A stretch of DNA of 64,000 nucleotides from Serratia surfactantfaciens. Its GTDB lineage: Bacteria; Pseudomonadota; Gammaproteobacteria; Enterobacterales; Enterobacteriaceae. Within the stretch, counting starts at the first letter, position 1. Every line of letters begins with the position of its first letter. Positions 34,923 through 45,856 of this stretch are shown here, in pieces. A model generated the notes under the pieces. The model did no database searches. It saw only the letters and a list, made by a program, of their open reading frames with translations, and was not told the DNA's origin. The position numbers and the translations under genes were made by a program. The stretch is taken from positions 1,798,001-1,862,000 of the forward strand of contig NZ_CP016948.1 in assembly GCF_001642805.2 (NCBI RefSeq), written 5' to 3'.

Positions 34923-35972
34923 TTATTCACCCCAGGTGGCGGAGAGTACGTTCAGCCAGTTGCGCCAGGTCAGCTTTTCCAGCAGCCGGTTATCGAACCC
35001 GGCCTGCGCCAGCGCTTGCGTCAGGCGCGGCAGGCCGCCGACGTCCTCCAACGGCTGCGGTACGTTGACCCCGTCAAAATCAGAACCAAATCCCACGCGA
35101 TCTTCACCAAGTTTAGCGATCAAATACTCAACGTGTTTAACAATTTCTGTGAAGTCAGTCGTTGCACTGTCACGCTTTCCGTCCGCCCGTAGAAAGGCGG
35201 TGCCGAAATTGACGCCGACCATCCCGCCGCTGTGAGCGATGGCGTCCAGCTGCGCGTCGGTCAGGTTGCGCGGCTGCGGGCAGAGGGCATGGGCGTTGGA
35301 GTGGGTGGCGACCAGCGGGGCGCGGCTCAACGCGGCGGTTTGCCAGAAGGTTTTCTCATTCATATGCGAGACGTCGATCATGATGCGGCGGCGGTTGCAG
35401 GCACGGATCAGCGCCTCGCCGGCCGGCGTCAGGCCGGGGCCGGTATCGGGTGATCCGGGGAACGGCCCGCTGACGCCGGTACCGAAGGCGTTCGGCAGAT
35501 TCCAGAACGGCCCGATGCTGCGCACGCCCAGCCGGTAGAAGGCTTCCAGCTGCGTCAGCTCCGCATCGATCATACCCGCGCCTTCGATATGCAGCACCAC
35601 AGCGATTTGCCGGTTGAAACGGCACTGTTCTATTTCGGAGGCGGTGCGGCAGATGCGCAGCCGCCCCTGAGAGGCCTGTTCCAGCTGATACATGATAGCT
35701 ATCTGCCGTTCGGCAATTGCCAGCGGATCGAAGGCGGCCTGCGCCGCGTCCAGCGTTTGGTTGCGTATCTGGGCGATATAGCTGACCGGGGGAATAAACA
35801 CCGCGAACAGCCCGCCGCAGAATCCGCCGCGCCGCATGCGGGAAAAATCGAGGTGGCCCGGCGTGACGCGGGAATAAAAGGCGGCGACCGGATCGTCGTC
35901 GTGCTGCAACCACAGGTTGAGCAGCAGATCGTTATGGCCGTCGAACACCGGCCAGAGAGGGGGAAGCGTCAT
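34923..35972 (-). CDS. Membrane-dipeptidase-type peptidase (M19)
   Basis: 349-residue zinc dipeptidase of family M19. Metal ligands read as H-x-D in VFDGHNDLLLNL (residues 9-20), the bridging Glu in LHIEGAGMI, and two histidines in DVSHMNEKTF and THSNAHAL. No signal peptide is visible, so it should be cytoplasmic. It lies directly upstream of pqqA on the same strand. I recall an M19-like open reading frame at the same place in Klebsiella pqq loci. It may help to process or recycle PqqA-derived peptides; this is inference. Confidence 0.9.
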   Translation of the reverse strand: MTLPPLWPVFDGHNDLLLNLWLQHDDDPVAAFYSRVTPGHLDFSRMRRGGFCGGLFAVFIPPVSYIAQIRNQTLDAAQAAFDPLAIAERQIAIMYQLEQASQGRLRICRTASEIEQCRFNRQIAVVLHIEGAGMIDAELTQLEAFYRLGVRSIGPFWNLPNAFGTGVSGPFPGSPDTGPGLTPAGEALIRACNRRRIMIDVSHMNEKTFWQTAALSRAPLVATHSNAHALCPQPRNLTDAQLDAIAHSGGMVGVNFGTAFLRADGKRDSATTDFTEIVKHVEYLIAKLGEDRVGFGSDFDGVNVPQPLEDVGGLPRLTQALAQAGFDNRLLEKLTWRNWLNVLSATWGE

Positions 35973-36235
35973 GGGCGTTTCACTGAATCAGGCATCATGA
36001 ACGCTATGTTGTATTATTGCGCAATACCTGGCAAGTTTTCACATTATTCAATTAAGTAAAACACTTATAAAATAACAGATAATGGAGGTGGGCGCTTGAC
36101 GTCAATTTTACTTTTGGCAAAATAAATTTTAGCCTAAAGCGCTTATTATAAGCGGAAATCTTTGCACGCATTCCATTTTTATTGGAATAATTTATTATTG
36201 TTATTTTATCTACCGCAGCTTATTTGGAGTGAATT

Positions 36236-36703
36236 GTGAGCGATTCTGGGATTGAGAAATATAAGGACATGGATGCTTTGATGGCGGATTGGTACACAAG
36301 ATTATGCAATGCTCAAACGGGGCACTATGTGTGTTCGGAAAGGTTGTATCGGAGAGCTGATTATACAGGCTATTTATTGATTTTTAGCTCAACGATTGTG
36401 ACGTCATGTTTTTTTCTGCAGGCCGAAGGTGGGTTAAAACTCACGCTATTTTTCATCAGCGTGCTGTCAGCGGCATTGTCGGGCATCGTGTCGTTCGGCC
36501 GCTTTGCTGAGAAAGCCGAGTTGCATCGTTCGGCCGCGAGCTGTTATGGGAAATTAAGACGGCAGCTCGAGAACCTCCGTTCAAAAAAATCAGGGCTGCA
36601 AGATGATGACATGATTTCAAAATTGAAAGTATTGCGTATTGAGTGGGAGTATATATCTGAGAACTCACCACTGACACCTAAGTCAGCATTAGTGCGAAAC
36701 TGA
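36236..36703 (+). CDS. SLATT-type two-TM membrane protein
   Basis: 155 residues starting at GTG 36236, with GGAG before it. Two adjacent transmembrane helices (about 44-62 and 67-88: GYLLIFSSTIVTSCFFLQ and LTLFFISVLSAALSGIVSF) are followed by a helical stretch, FAEKAELHRSAASCYGKL. The end contains an aromatic motif, IEWEYISENSPLTP. This layout fits the SLATT family, predicted pore-forming effectors usually paired with nucleotide-signal (SMODS/CBASS-like) genes. None is seen here. The gene and its flanks (36.0-36.7 kb) are clearly more AT-rich than the surroundings, suggesting transfer. Family call is moderately certain. Confidence 0.72.
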   Translation: MSDSGIEKYKDMDALMADWYTRLCNAQTGHYVCSERLYRRADYTGYLLIFSSTIVTSCFFLQAEGGLKLTLFFISVLSAALSGIVSFGRFAEKAELHRSAASCYGKLRRQLENLRSKKSGLQDDDMISKLKVLRIEWEYISENSPLTPKSALVRN

Positions 36704-36730
36704 TTAAGGTCTTATTGTTCGGCATGCATT

Positions 36731-37642
36731 TTATTGATCTGTTCTCTGGCGGCAGACGGCCAACACCAACTGCCGCAGCCAGCGGTGATCCGCCTCGGCC
36801 TCCAGGCGCGGGTGCCACATTTGCGAGACGGTGATAGGCGGCGTTTTTACCGGCAGTTCGAACATGCGCAGCGGGCCGTCGGCCGGTTGGGCCTGCAAAA
36901 AGGAAGCGGGCAGCAGCGCCAGCAGGTTCGAGGCCTGCGCCACCGCCAGCGCGGCCGGAAAGCTCGGCACCACGGCGGCGATATGGCGCGCCAGCCCCAG
37001 CTCCGCCAACGCGGCGTCTACCGGCCCGAGGATACGCCCGCTGCGCGAGGCCACCACGTGGCCACAGGCGGCGTAGTCGGCGGCGCCGATCTCCGGCTGT
37101 TGCGCCAGCGGGTGTGATGTTCTCATCACGCCGACAAAGCGATCGCGAAACAGCGCCTGCAGGCGGATTTCCGGGCCCATCTCGCCCAGCACGCCAATCT
37201 CCAGATCGACCCGGCCTTCGCGCAGGGGGCGGTCACTCTTCTCCGGCTTGGGCGCAAAGCGCAGTCGCACCCGCGGCGCCTGTTCGGCGGCGGCGGCGAT
37301 CAACGCCGGGCCGAAGGCCTCGACGAAACCGTCGTTGGCGCGCAGCGTGAAGGTGCGATCGAGCATGGCGGGATCCAGTTCACCTGGTGCCGGACGCAGC
37401 ACCGCGCGGGCTTCGAATGCCGCGTTTCGCGCCCGCTCGCGCAGCGTCTCGGCATAGGGCGTCAACACCATATGGCGGCCGGCGCGCACCAGCAAGGGAT
37501 CGCCGGTGGCCGTACGCAGCCGGCTGAGGGTGCGGCTCATCGCCGAGGCGCTTAAACCGAGGCGGCGTGCCGCACCGGCCACGCTGCCCGTCGTCAGCAG
37601 CGCATCGAGTGCGATCAGCAGGTTGAAGTCAGGGTCGGTCAT
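36731..37642 (-). CDS. LysR family transcriptional regulator
   Basis: 303-residue LysR regulator. The N-terminal HTH is DFNLLIALDALLTTGSVAGA with the recognition helix SASAMSRTLSRLR. The effector domain is complete to about residue 300. The DFNLL start and the R-L-R-x-x-T-G-D-P-L-L-V-R-x-G-R pattern place it with the NodD/LeuO-like branch. ATG 37642 has AGGA at a better distance than ATG 37669. It lies downstream of ddc after a terminator, so it is its own unit. Its target is not evident. Confidence 0.87.
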   Translation of the reverse strand: MTDPDFNLLIALDALLTTGSVAGAARRLGLSASAMSRTLSRLRTATGDPLLVRAGRHMVLTPYAETLRERARNAAFEARAVLRPAPGELDPAMLDRTFTLRANDGFVEAFGPALIAAAAEQAPRVRLRFAPKPEKSDRPLREGRVDLEIGVLGEMGPEIRLQALFRDRFVGVMRTSHPLAQQPEIGAADYAACGHVVASRSGRILGPVDAALAELGLARHIAAVVPSFPAALAVAQASNLLALLPASFLQAQPADGPLRMFELPVKTPPITVSQMWHPRLEAEADHRWLRQLVLAVCRQRTDQ

Positions 37643-37734
37643 GCGTGCGTATCCTGTTGTGCTGAACATGGGAGAAGGCGTTTGATGCAGTATATCAGCG
37701 TAAGCGCTGCGTCACTTGCTATCTGATGGGCGAT

Positions 37735-37765
37735 AAAAAAGCCGATAACCTGGGCAGTTATCGGC
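37735..37765 (-). terminator. Rho-independent terminator of dat-ddc
   Basis: GCCGATAAC (37741-37749) and GTTATCGGC (37757-37765) form a 9-bp stem with a 7-base loop. On the minus strand it is followed by a run of T (37735-37740), so it terminates the ddc transcript. Confidence 0.87.
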
Positions 37766-37788
37766 TTTTAATGCGCAGTGGCGGAGGG

Positions 37789-39267
37789 TTACGCCGGCAG
37801 CTGCTGTGCGGTTTTCTCGACCAGCGCCAGCAACAGCTTGATGTCTTCCAGCGTGACGATCGGGTTCAGCAACGTCATCTTCAGGCAAGTCACGCCATCG
37901 GACTCGGTCACGCCGACGTTGGCGCGGCCCGATTCCAGCAGGGCGTCACCGATCCGCTGGTTGAACAACGCGACGGCCGCGTCGCCCTTCGCCGCCAGCT
38001 GCGCAGGGCGGTAGCGGAACAGCACGCTGGCCAGCTGCGGCTGCATCACCAGTTCCAGCGACTCCTGATCGGCGATGTAACGCGCCACCTGTTGTGCCAG
38101 CGTGACGCCATGATCGATGATCTCGGCGTATTGCTTCTGCCCCAGCGCTTCCAGCCCCATCCACAGCTTCAACGCATCGAAGCGGCGGGTGGTTTGCAGC
38201 GATTTGGAAACCAGGTTCGGCACACCTTGCGCCTCGTCGAACTCGGAGTTCAGGTAAGCCGCCTGGTAACGCATCAGCTCATAATGGCGCGCGTCTTTCA
38301 GCAGGAAGGCGCCGCAGCTGATGGTCTGGAAGAACTGCTTGTGGAAGTCCAGGGTGATGGAATCCACCAGCTCCAGGCCGTCCAGGTAGTGGCGATACTG
38401 CTCGGAGAGCAGCAGCGCGCCGCCCCAGGCCGCATCCACGTGTACCCAGATCTGCTGCTCTGCCGCCAGCCGCGCGATTTCGCGCAGCGGGTCGATCGCG
38501 CCGGCGTCGGTGGTGCCGGCGGTGGCGACAATCGCCATCACCTGCTCACCGTTGGCTTTAGCTAGCGCCAGTTTTTCCGCCAGATCGTTCACGTCCATGC
38601 GGGCGAAGCGATCGGTTTTCACCAGGGTGACTGACTGATAGCCGAGGCCCATCAGCGCCATGTTCTTCTGCACCGAGAAGTGGGCGTTTTCAGAGCAGAA
38701 CACCTTCAGCTTGCGCAGATCGCCCACCAGGCCGTCCTGCTGCACGGAGTGGCCCTGACGCGCAAAGAACGCGTCGCGCGCCAGCATCAGCCCCATCAGG
38801 TTGCTTTGCGTGCCGCCGCTGGTGAACACCCCGGCGTCGCCGGACGAGTAACCGACCTGGTCGCGCAGCCACTCGATCAGCTTCATTTCGATCAGCGTGG
38901 CCGACGGGCTCTGATCCCAGGAGTCCATGCTCTGGTTGGTGGCGTTGATCAGCACTTCGGCGGCCTGGCTTATCACCAGGCTCGGGCAGTGCAGGTGCGC
39001 CACGCACTGCGGGTGGTGCACCGACAGGCTGTCTTTCAAAAAGTACTCGATGGCGCGCTCGATCGCCGCCTGGTTGCCCAGGCCTTGCGGGGTGAAGTCG
39101 AGCTTGATGCGCTCGCGCAGTTCGGCAACGCTTTTGCCCTGATACATCTCGGGTTGCTGCAGCCACTGCACGACGGCTTCACTGCTTTGCGCGATCGCCT
39201 GGCGATAAGCCTCGGCGCTGTGCGCCGAGGAAGCCAGAATCGGGTTTAACTTGGACATCGCGGTCAT
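37789..39267 (-). CDS. ddc: L-2,4-diaminobutyrate decarboxylase
   Basis: About 492-residue PLP-dependent group II decarboxylase. The PLP lysine is in LDFHKQFF, with TSGGTQSNLMGL and VHVDAAWGGALLL as other family motifs. It decarboxylates L-2,4-diaminobutyrate to 1,3-diaminopropane, a pathway known in Acinetobacter and Enterobacter. It follows dat after a dozen bases. The start is uncertain: ATG 39267 lies only 3 bases after GGAG and ATG 39258 lies 12 bases after it. Confidence 0.93.
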   Translation of the reverse strand: MTAMSKLNPILASSAHSAEAYRQAIAQSSEAVVQWLQQPEMYQGKSVAELRERIKLDFTPQGLGNQAAIERAIEYFLKDSLSVHHPQCVAHLHCPSLVISQAAEVLINATNQSMDSWDQSPSATLIEMKLIEWLRDQVGYSSGDAGVFTSGGTQSNLMGLMLARDAFFARQGHSVQQDGLVGDLRKLKVFCSENAHFSVQKNMALMGLGYQSVTLVKTDRFARMDVNDLAEKLALAKANGEQVMAIVATAGTTDAGAIDPLREIARLAAEQQIWVHVDAAWGGALLLSEQYRHYLDGLELVDSITLDFHKQFFQTISCGAFLLKDARHYELMRYQAAYLNSEFDEAQGVPNLVSKSLQTTRRFDALKLWMGLEALGQKQYAEIIDHGVTLAQQVARYIADQESLELVMQPQLASVLFRYRPAQLAAKGDAAVALFNQRIGDALLESGRANVGVTESDGVTCLKMTLLNPIVTLEDIKLLLALVEKTAQQLPA

Positions 39268-39276
39268 TCGCTCCAA

Positions 39277-40662
39277 TCAGACTGGCTTGACGCCGGCGGC
39301 CAACAGCGCCTGCTCAAATTTATCCAGGAAAATACCCAGCTCATCATTGGTGATCAGCAGTGAAGGCAGCAGACGCAGCACGCAGCCGTTACGCCCACCG
39401 CGCTCCAGGATCAAACCGGATTCGAAGCATTTTTTCTGCAGCAGCGCAGACAGCTCGCCGTCGGCCGGGTAGCAGCCCATGTGATCCTGCACTTCGTTCG
39501 GCTTGACGATCTCGATGCCGATCATCAGGCCAAGACCGCGGACGTGACCGATCACCGGATAACGTTTCTGCAGATCCGCCAGTTTGCCTTTCAGCCATTC
39601 GCCCTGAGCGGCCACTTTGTCGGCGACCTTGTGCTCTTTCAGGTATTGCAGGGTGGTCAGGCCGGTGGCCATCGCCAACTGGTTGCCGCGGAAGGTGCCG
39701 GTGTGGTGACCCGGTTCCCAGGCGTCGAACTCTTTCTTGATGCCCAGCACCGCGAGCGGCAGGCCGCCGCCGACCGCTTTCGACATCACGATGATGTCCG
39801 GCTCGATGCCTGCGTGTTCGAAGGCGAACAGCTTGCCCGTACGGGCGAAACCGGCCTGAACTTCGTCGATGATCAACAGAATGCCGTGTTCACGCGTCAC
39901 TTTGCGGATGCGCTGCAGCCACTCGGCCGGCGCCGGGTTAACGCCGCCTTCGCCCTGAACGGCTTCCAGGATCACCGCCGCCGGCTTACGCACGCCGCTT
40001 TCCACGTCGTTGATCAGGTTGTCGAAGTAGTAGGTCAGCGCCTTGACGCCGGCTTCGCCGCCGATGCCCAGCGGGCAACGGTATTCATGCGGATAAGGCA
40101 TGAATTGCACTTCCGGCATCATGCCGTTGATCGCCGCTTTCGGCGACAGGTTGCCGGTGACCGACAGCGCGCCGTGGGTCATGCCATGATAGCCGCCGGA
40201 GAAGCTGATCACGCCGGAGCGGCCGGTGTGCTTTTTCGCCAGCTTCAGCGCGGCTTCAACCGCATCGGCGCCGGACGGGCCGCAGAACTGCAGGCAATAC
40301 TCTTTGCCTTCGCCCGGCAACAGAGAAAGCAGGTAATCGGAGAAACGATCTTTTAACGGGGTCGTGAGATCGAGAGTATGTAACGGCAAGCCGCTGGTAA
40401 TGACATTTTGGATGCTTTGCAGGACGTCGGGGTGATTATGTCCAAGAGCCAACGTTCCCGCCCCGGCCAGGCAATCAAGATATTGATTATTCTCAACATC
40501 AGTGATCCAAACGCCCTGGGCTTTCGCAATTGCCAACGGCAATTTGCGCGGATAACTCCTAACATTCGACTCAAATTCGGCTTGGCGCGCCAAATAGGTT
40601 TCATTGTTTCCGTTTAATGAGTTTGCAACTAAAGTATCAATACGGACTTTATCCGTCATCAT
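39277..40662 (-). CDS. dat: Diaminobutyrate-2-oxoglutarate aminotransferase
   Basis: 461-residue class III aminotransferase. The PLP lysine lies in [16 protein letters not shown], and other family marks are [30 protein letters not shown] and [12 protein letters not shown]. It makes L-2,4-diaminobutyrate from aspartate semialdehyde and glutamate. Ddc then yields 1,3-diaminopropane. AGGAG precedes two adjacent ATGs. A long upstream region with a perfect 12-bp inverted repeat may regulate the pair. Confidence 0.95.
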   Translation of the reverse strand: MMTDKVRIDTLVANSLNGNNETYLARQAEFESNVRSYPRKLPLAIAKAQGVWITDVENNQYLDCLAGAGTLALGHNHPDVLQSIQNVITSGLPLHTLDLTTPLKDRFSDYLLSLLPGEGKEYCLQFCGPSGADAVEAALKLAKKHTGRSGVISFSGGYHGMTHGALSVTGNLSPKAAINGMMPEVQFMPYPHEYRCPLGIGGEAGVKALTYYFDNLINDVESGVRKPAAVILEAVQGEGGVNPAPAEWLQRIRKVTREHGILLIIDEVQAGFARTGKLFAFEHAGIEPDIIVMSKAVGGGLPLAVLGIKKEFDAWEPGHHTGTFRGNQLAMATGLTTLQYLKEHKVADKVAAQGEWLKGKLADLQKRYPVIGHVRGLGLMIGIEIVKPNEVQDHMGCYPADGELSALLQKKCFESGLILERGGRNGCVLRLLPSLLITNDELGIFLDKFEQALLAAGVKPV

Positions 40663-41164
40663 ATCTCTCCTACAACCGAAGGTCTCAACACGCTACGATT
40701 GAATTAATGAATTAGAAAAGTAACTGCCTTGTGAAAAGCGCGACCAATATATGGCTTTTTCGCCTGGGACTCAATAGCCGATTTTGTTTTGAATTGTTTA
40801 GTTTTTTCTTAGGCTCATCAATATGTTGTTGATTTATTGACCGTTGGTTTTGCCGGCAAAAAACAACATATTGTTAACATGGCGTGAAAAACCGTTCCGC
40901 CGCCAACCTGACCGTTTCTTTAATGCATTTATAATTAAGGTAAATTTCCGGCTAATAACATAAATAGAAAATAGCGGCTTATTTTTATCTATTCACCACC
41001 TTAAGTCCTATAGCGTTTATATACACAAAAATTGTGATGAATATAAATGGCCAACCGTTAAAAGCGCAGCATCCAGATCGGTGATTTCTCTCAGATTTCA
41101 CGTAGCGCGATCAAAAAAGCGCGATTTTTACGCAGCGCCGGCCAATTTGCCGGCGCCGTTGTTG
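40663..41164. other. AT-rich intergenic region upstream of dat
   Basis: No gene is seen in these 502 bases. The stretch is markedly AT-rich compared with both neighbours. It contains the paired repeat described separately and presumably the dat promoter. Confidence 0.6.
40819..40873. promoter_or_regulatory. Perfect 12-bp inverted repeat upstream of dat-ddc
   Basis: CAATATGTTGTT (40819-40830) and AACAACATATTG (40862-40873) are exact reverse complements separated by 31 bases. Each arm contains a small CAA-N4-TTG dyad, so this may be two copies of one operator facing each other, 43 bases apart (about four helical turns). They lie 160-210 bases upstream of dat. Confidence 0.6.
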
Positions 41165-42385
41165 TTAACGTTGCCGTAACCAGGCGTGGTAGCGCAGCAG
41201 GATACGGCGGGTGCGCCACCGATCGACGAGCAGCGTGAACAGCGGGGAGTAGCGCACGCTGCGTGGCCGATTGTCACTCAGCGCCCGCATGCGGCGTTTG
41301 ACCAACGCCATGCGGGCGAGCGCCGCCATCGTTTTATTTCGCCAGGTAACCGGCGCGGGCAACGCATGAGGGGCGGCGCCGGTTTGCCAGCGCCGCGGCA
41401 GATCGGGCACTTCCGCCATGGCGGTGGCGATGCCGGCCACCGCGACGCCGCTGTCCAGCACCTGTTGCGCCACCGACGGGCGGGCGATGCCACCGGTGGT
41501 CATCACCGGCATGCGGGCCACGGCAGCGAGATCGCGGGCGAAGGTCAGAAAATAGGCTTCGCGCGCCAGGGTGCGGCCGTCCGCCGTTTCGCCTTGCATC
41601 GCCGGGCTTTCATAGCTACCGCCGGACAGTTCGATCAAATCGACCGGCAGATCGTTCAACATCAACACGACCTGCCGGGCATCGTCTGCGGAAAACCCGC
41701 CGCGCTGAAAATCGGCGGAGTTCAGTTTGACCGCTACGCAAAAGCCCGGTGAAACCCGCGTGCGCACCGCGCGCACCACCTCCAGCAACAGGCGGGCGCG
41801 GTTTGCCAGTTCGCCGCCCCAGCGGTCGCTGCGCTGGTTGGTCAGCGGCGACAGAAATTGAGAAATCAGGTAGCCGTGCGCCGCGTGGATCTCAACGCCG
41901 GTAAAGCCGGCCTGTTCGGCGGCGTGTGCGCTGGCGGCGAAGCGCGCGATGACCTCGGCGATCTGCGCTTCATTCATGGCCTGCGGCTGGGCGAACAGTT
42001 TGCTGTGCTTGCCCATCGCCAGCGGGATAGCGGAGGGTGCCCACGCGTTGCCGCCCATGTTCGCCATCACCTGACGCCCCGGGTGGTTGAGCTGCATCCA
42101 CACCTGCGCGCCGCCCTGGCGCGCGGCCTTGGCCCAGGTTTCGAACGGCGCAAGCGGCGTATCCTGTTCCAGCACCACGCCGCCGGGGCCGGTCATGGCG
42201 CGGCCGTCGATCATCACGTTGCCGGTGATGATCAAACCGGCGCCGCCCTCGGCCCAATAGCGATATAAACGCCACAGCGCGGGGCCGGGCAGTTGGTTCC
42301 GGTCGGCCAGATTCTCTTCCATCGCCGCTTTAGCCAGACGGTTGGTCAAGCGGCTGCCGTTGGGCAAAGTCAGTGGGGTAAACAT
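41165..42385 (-). CDS. Old Yellow Enzyme-type NADH:flavin oxidoreductase
   Basis: 406-residue FMN-dependent ene-reductase. It starts MFTPLTLPNGSRLTNRLAKA and has the Q-L-N-H-P-G-R strand, the catalytic pair in VEIHAAHGYLISQFLSP, and the phosphate-binding ending MPVMTTGGIARPSVAQQVL. Such enzymes reduce electrophilic alkenes and similar compounds with NAD(P)H. About 60 extra basic residues follow the barrel. It is divergent from a MerR regulator across a typical MerR-controlled promoter. Confidence 0.9.
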   Translation of the reverse strand: MFTPLTLPNGSRLTNRLAKAAMEENLADRNQLPGPALWRLYRYWAEGGAGLIITGNVMIDGRAMTGPGGVVLEQDTPLAPFETWAKAARQGGAQVWMQLNHPGRQVMANMGGNAWAPSAIPLAMGKHSKLFAQPQAMNEAQIAEVIARFAASAHAAEQAGFTGVEIHAAHGYLISQFLSPLTNQRSDRWGGELANRARLLLEVVRAVRTRVSPGFCVAVKLNSADFQRGGFSADDARQVVLMLNDLPVDLIELSGGSYESPAMQGETADGRTLAREAYFLTFARDLAAVARMPVMTTGGIARPSVAQQVLDSGVAVAGIATAMAEVPDLPRRWQTGAAPHALPAPVTWRNKTMAALARMALVKRRMRALSDNRPRSVRYSPLFTLLVDRWRTRRILLRYHAWLRQR

Positions 42386-42420
42386 CGGGTTTGCGCTCCT
42401 GTCGCAAGGGGAATGGCGCT

Positions 42421-42451
42421 ATACTAGGTTTAAAGTTAACTTTAAGGTCAA
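42421..42451 (-). promoter_or_regulatory. MerR-type promoter with 19-bp spacer
   Basis: On the minus strand, -35 TTGACC (42446-42451) and -10 TAGTAT (42421-42426) are separated by exactly 19 bases. The spacer contains the perfect palindrome TTAAAGTTAACTTTAA. Over-long spacers with a central dyad are the hallmark of promoters that MerR proteins activate by DNA distortion. Confidence 0.82.
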
Positions 42452-42457
42452 TAGGGC

Positions 42458-44151
<1,694 letters not shown>

Positions 44152-44162
44152 TCACCTCGTTT

Positions 44163-44591
44163 CTAGGGAGTGGGAACGTGTTTTATCAGCACGTCGATGG
44201 ACAAGTGGTTAATAAACTCGAAGCCGAAGGAGGCATAGACGCCAAACGGACGGTTCTGGTGGCCGAGCAGCAGCAGATCGACGCCTTCACGAGCAATCAG
44301 AGCCTCGACGTCTTTGAAGCGATGGATGCTGACGATCGACCGCACCTCCAGCGGGACTGCGCTGTCCTCCACCAGACGGCTGAGCATGGCTTTGGCGGCG
44401 ATCACCTCGCTGGACTGACGATCTTTGGTCAGCGAATCGCTGAGGTAATCCAGTTCGGCGTAGTCGGCGCTGATGTGCGCCACGGTAATGCGCGTATTCA
44501 TCTGTTGATTAAGGCGTTCGGCATGGCGCAACAACAGCCGGCCGTCGCGTTCGTCCTGCACCAGCAGTAAAGCGTGTTGGTAGAGTGGCAT
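44163..44591 (-). CDS. Universal stress protein (UspA family)
   Basis: 142-residue Usp domain. It starts LYQHALLLVQDERDGRLLLRHA and later has GVDLLLLGHQNRPFG, the place of the ATP-binding G-2x-G-9x-G(S/T) motif. The third glycine region is not well conserved, so nucleotide binding is uncertain. It begins 3 bases after the pyrophosphatase gene and ends 17 bases before the enolase gene, in one operon. Confidence 0.85.
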   Translation of the reverse strand: MPLYQHALLLVQDERDGRLLLRHAERLNQQMNTRITVAHISADYAELDYLSDSLTKDRQSSEVIAAKAMLSRLVEDSAVPLEVRSIVSIHRFKDVEALIAREGVDLLLLGHQNRPFGVYASFGFEFINHLSIDVLIKHVPTP

Positions 44592-44594
44592 GAC

Positions 44595-45560
44595 TTATCT
44601 CCCTGCGTTAGCAATCTGGCGGGTTAACCACGGTAAAACCTCTTTTTTCCGGCTCGTCATGCCGGGCAGCGATACCTGACGGGCGTCGAGCACCCGGTTC
44701 GACGAAAAGTAAAGGGTGGAGCGGCCAAGCGTGATGTCGGTAACCAGCAGCGCGGCCATCTCCAGCCCGGCCTCCTGCTTCGCGTGTTCAAGCGCCTGTT
44801 GCAGCGCGGGCAGCAGCGGCTCGATGTCGCTCATTGTCCTCACTTCGATCTGCGACAGCAGCAGCGAGACGCTCTGGATGCGGTAATGCTTGGCGTCACG
44901 GTGCAGCAACTGCGGCGCGGATTGCCCCGAAAGGTCGGTCTTGGCGGCGATCAGGCCGGCGGTGAAGGCGTCATAGTCGACGTTAGCAATTGCGCTTAAC
45001 CGTTCGGCGGCCAACCGATCCAGCTCGGTGGTGGTCGGGGCGCTGAGCGCGACGGTATCGCTCAGGATGGCGCCCAGCAGCAGCGTGGCCTGGGCGGCGG
45101 AAAGCGGCATCGGCCTTTCCACCGTCAGGATTTGCAGAATGGCGGTGGCGCAGCAGCCGACGGCGCGGATCCAGACATCGGGCGGGTTGCGGGTGATCAA
45201 CGTGCCCAGCCGGTGATGATCGATAACGCCGACCACGTCGCTGTGCGGCAATGAGGCCGGGCCTTGCTCGGCGTCGGTAAAATCGACCAGCCAGACTTGA
45301 CGATCGCGGAGATCGTCTTGCAGCAGCGGGGGGGCTTGCACGCCGGCGGCGGCCAGGATGTAGCGAGTTTCCGGCGTCAGCTCGCCGAGGCGGAAAGCCA
45401 CGGCCGGCTTGCCGAGATGATTGAGCCAGTCGGCGACCACCAGCGCGCTGCAGATGCTGTCGCTGTCGGGATTTTTATGGCCGAAAACGTACAGGGGCCT
45501 CTCGCGCTCGACGGCATCGGACTGGGAGGAAAGACGGGTAAAACATGACATTTGATCCAT
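44595..45560 (-). CDS. Manganese-dependent inorganic pyrophosphatase (family II, PpaC-like)
   Basis: 321-residue DHH-family enzyme. The motifs are FGHKNPDSDSICSAL (H-x-x-P-D-x-D), the later Asp in LVDFTDAEQ, GVIDHHRLG (DHH) and a C-terminal DHHA2 domain with VTDITLGRSTLYF and SRKKEVLPWL. It hydrolyses pyrophosphate using Mn, unlike the family I enzyme Ppa that enterics normally use. ATG 45560 is preferred, as AGGAG lies 6 bases before it. Confidence 0.9.
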   Translation of the reverse strand: MDQMSCFTRLSSQSDAVERERPLYVFGHKNPDSDSICSALVVADWLNHLGKPAVAFRLGELTPETRYILAAAGVQAPPLLQDDLRDRQVWLVDFTDAEQGPASLPHSDVVGVIDHHRLGTLITRNPPDVWIRAVGCCATAILQILTVERPMPLSAAQATLLLGAILSDTVALSAPTTTELDRLAAERLSAIANVDYDAFTAGLIAAKTDLSGQSAPQLLHRDAKHYRIQSVSLLLSQIEVRTMSDIEPLLPALQQALEHAKQEAGLEMAALLVTDITLGRSTLYFSSNRVLDARQVSLPGMTSRKKEVLPWLTRQIANAGR

Positions 45561-45856
45561 AGCGACTCCTGACATACCTGCCTAAAAAATAAAGCGAAGT
45601 TGTATATCAGGCGTCATCATCCGGTTCGAGCGAACCGGCGGTTGGGAAAGGTGGAACACCATCACCTTGCGAATGACTGTAGCGCAGCGCGGCGGCAAAC
45701 GCAACGCCCGGCAAAGCTGGCGAGAATGCGCAATCGGATTGATACTGAGTGAGTCCATGATGGACAAGGATATTTACCGCTTAACCGGCGGATACGCTGA
45801 ACTGACTCACGCCGGCCGGATGCGCTGGATCTGTCTGAAACCCAATGGGAGACAAC
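45561..45856. other. Divergent promoter region, ppaC-like versus GGDEF gene
   Basis: About 296 bases with no convincing gene; short open frames here have no ribosome binding site. It must contain the divergent promoters of both units, but I see no clear operator. Confidence 0.4.
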
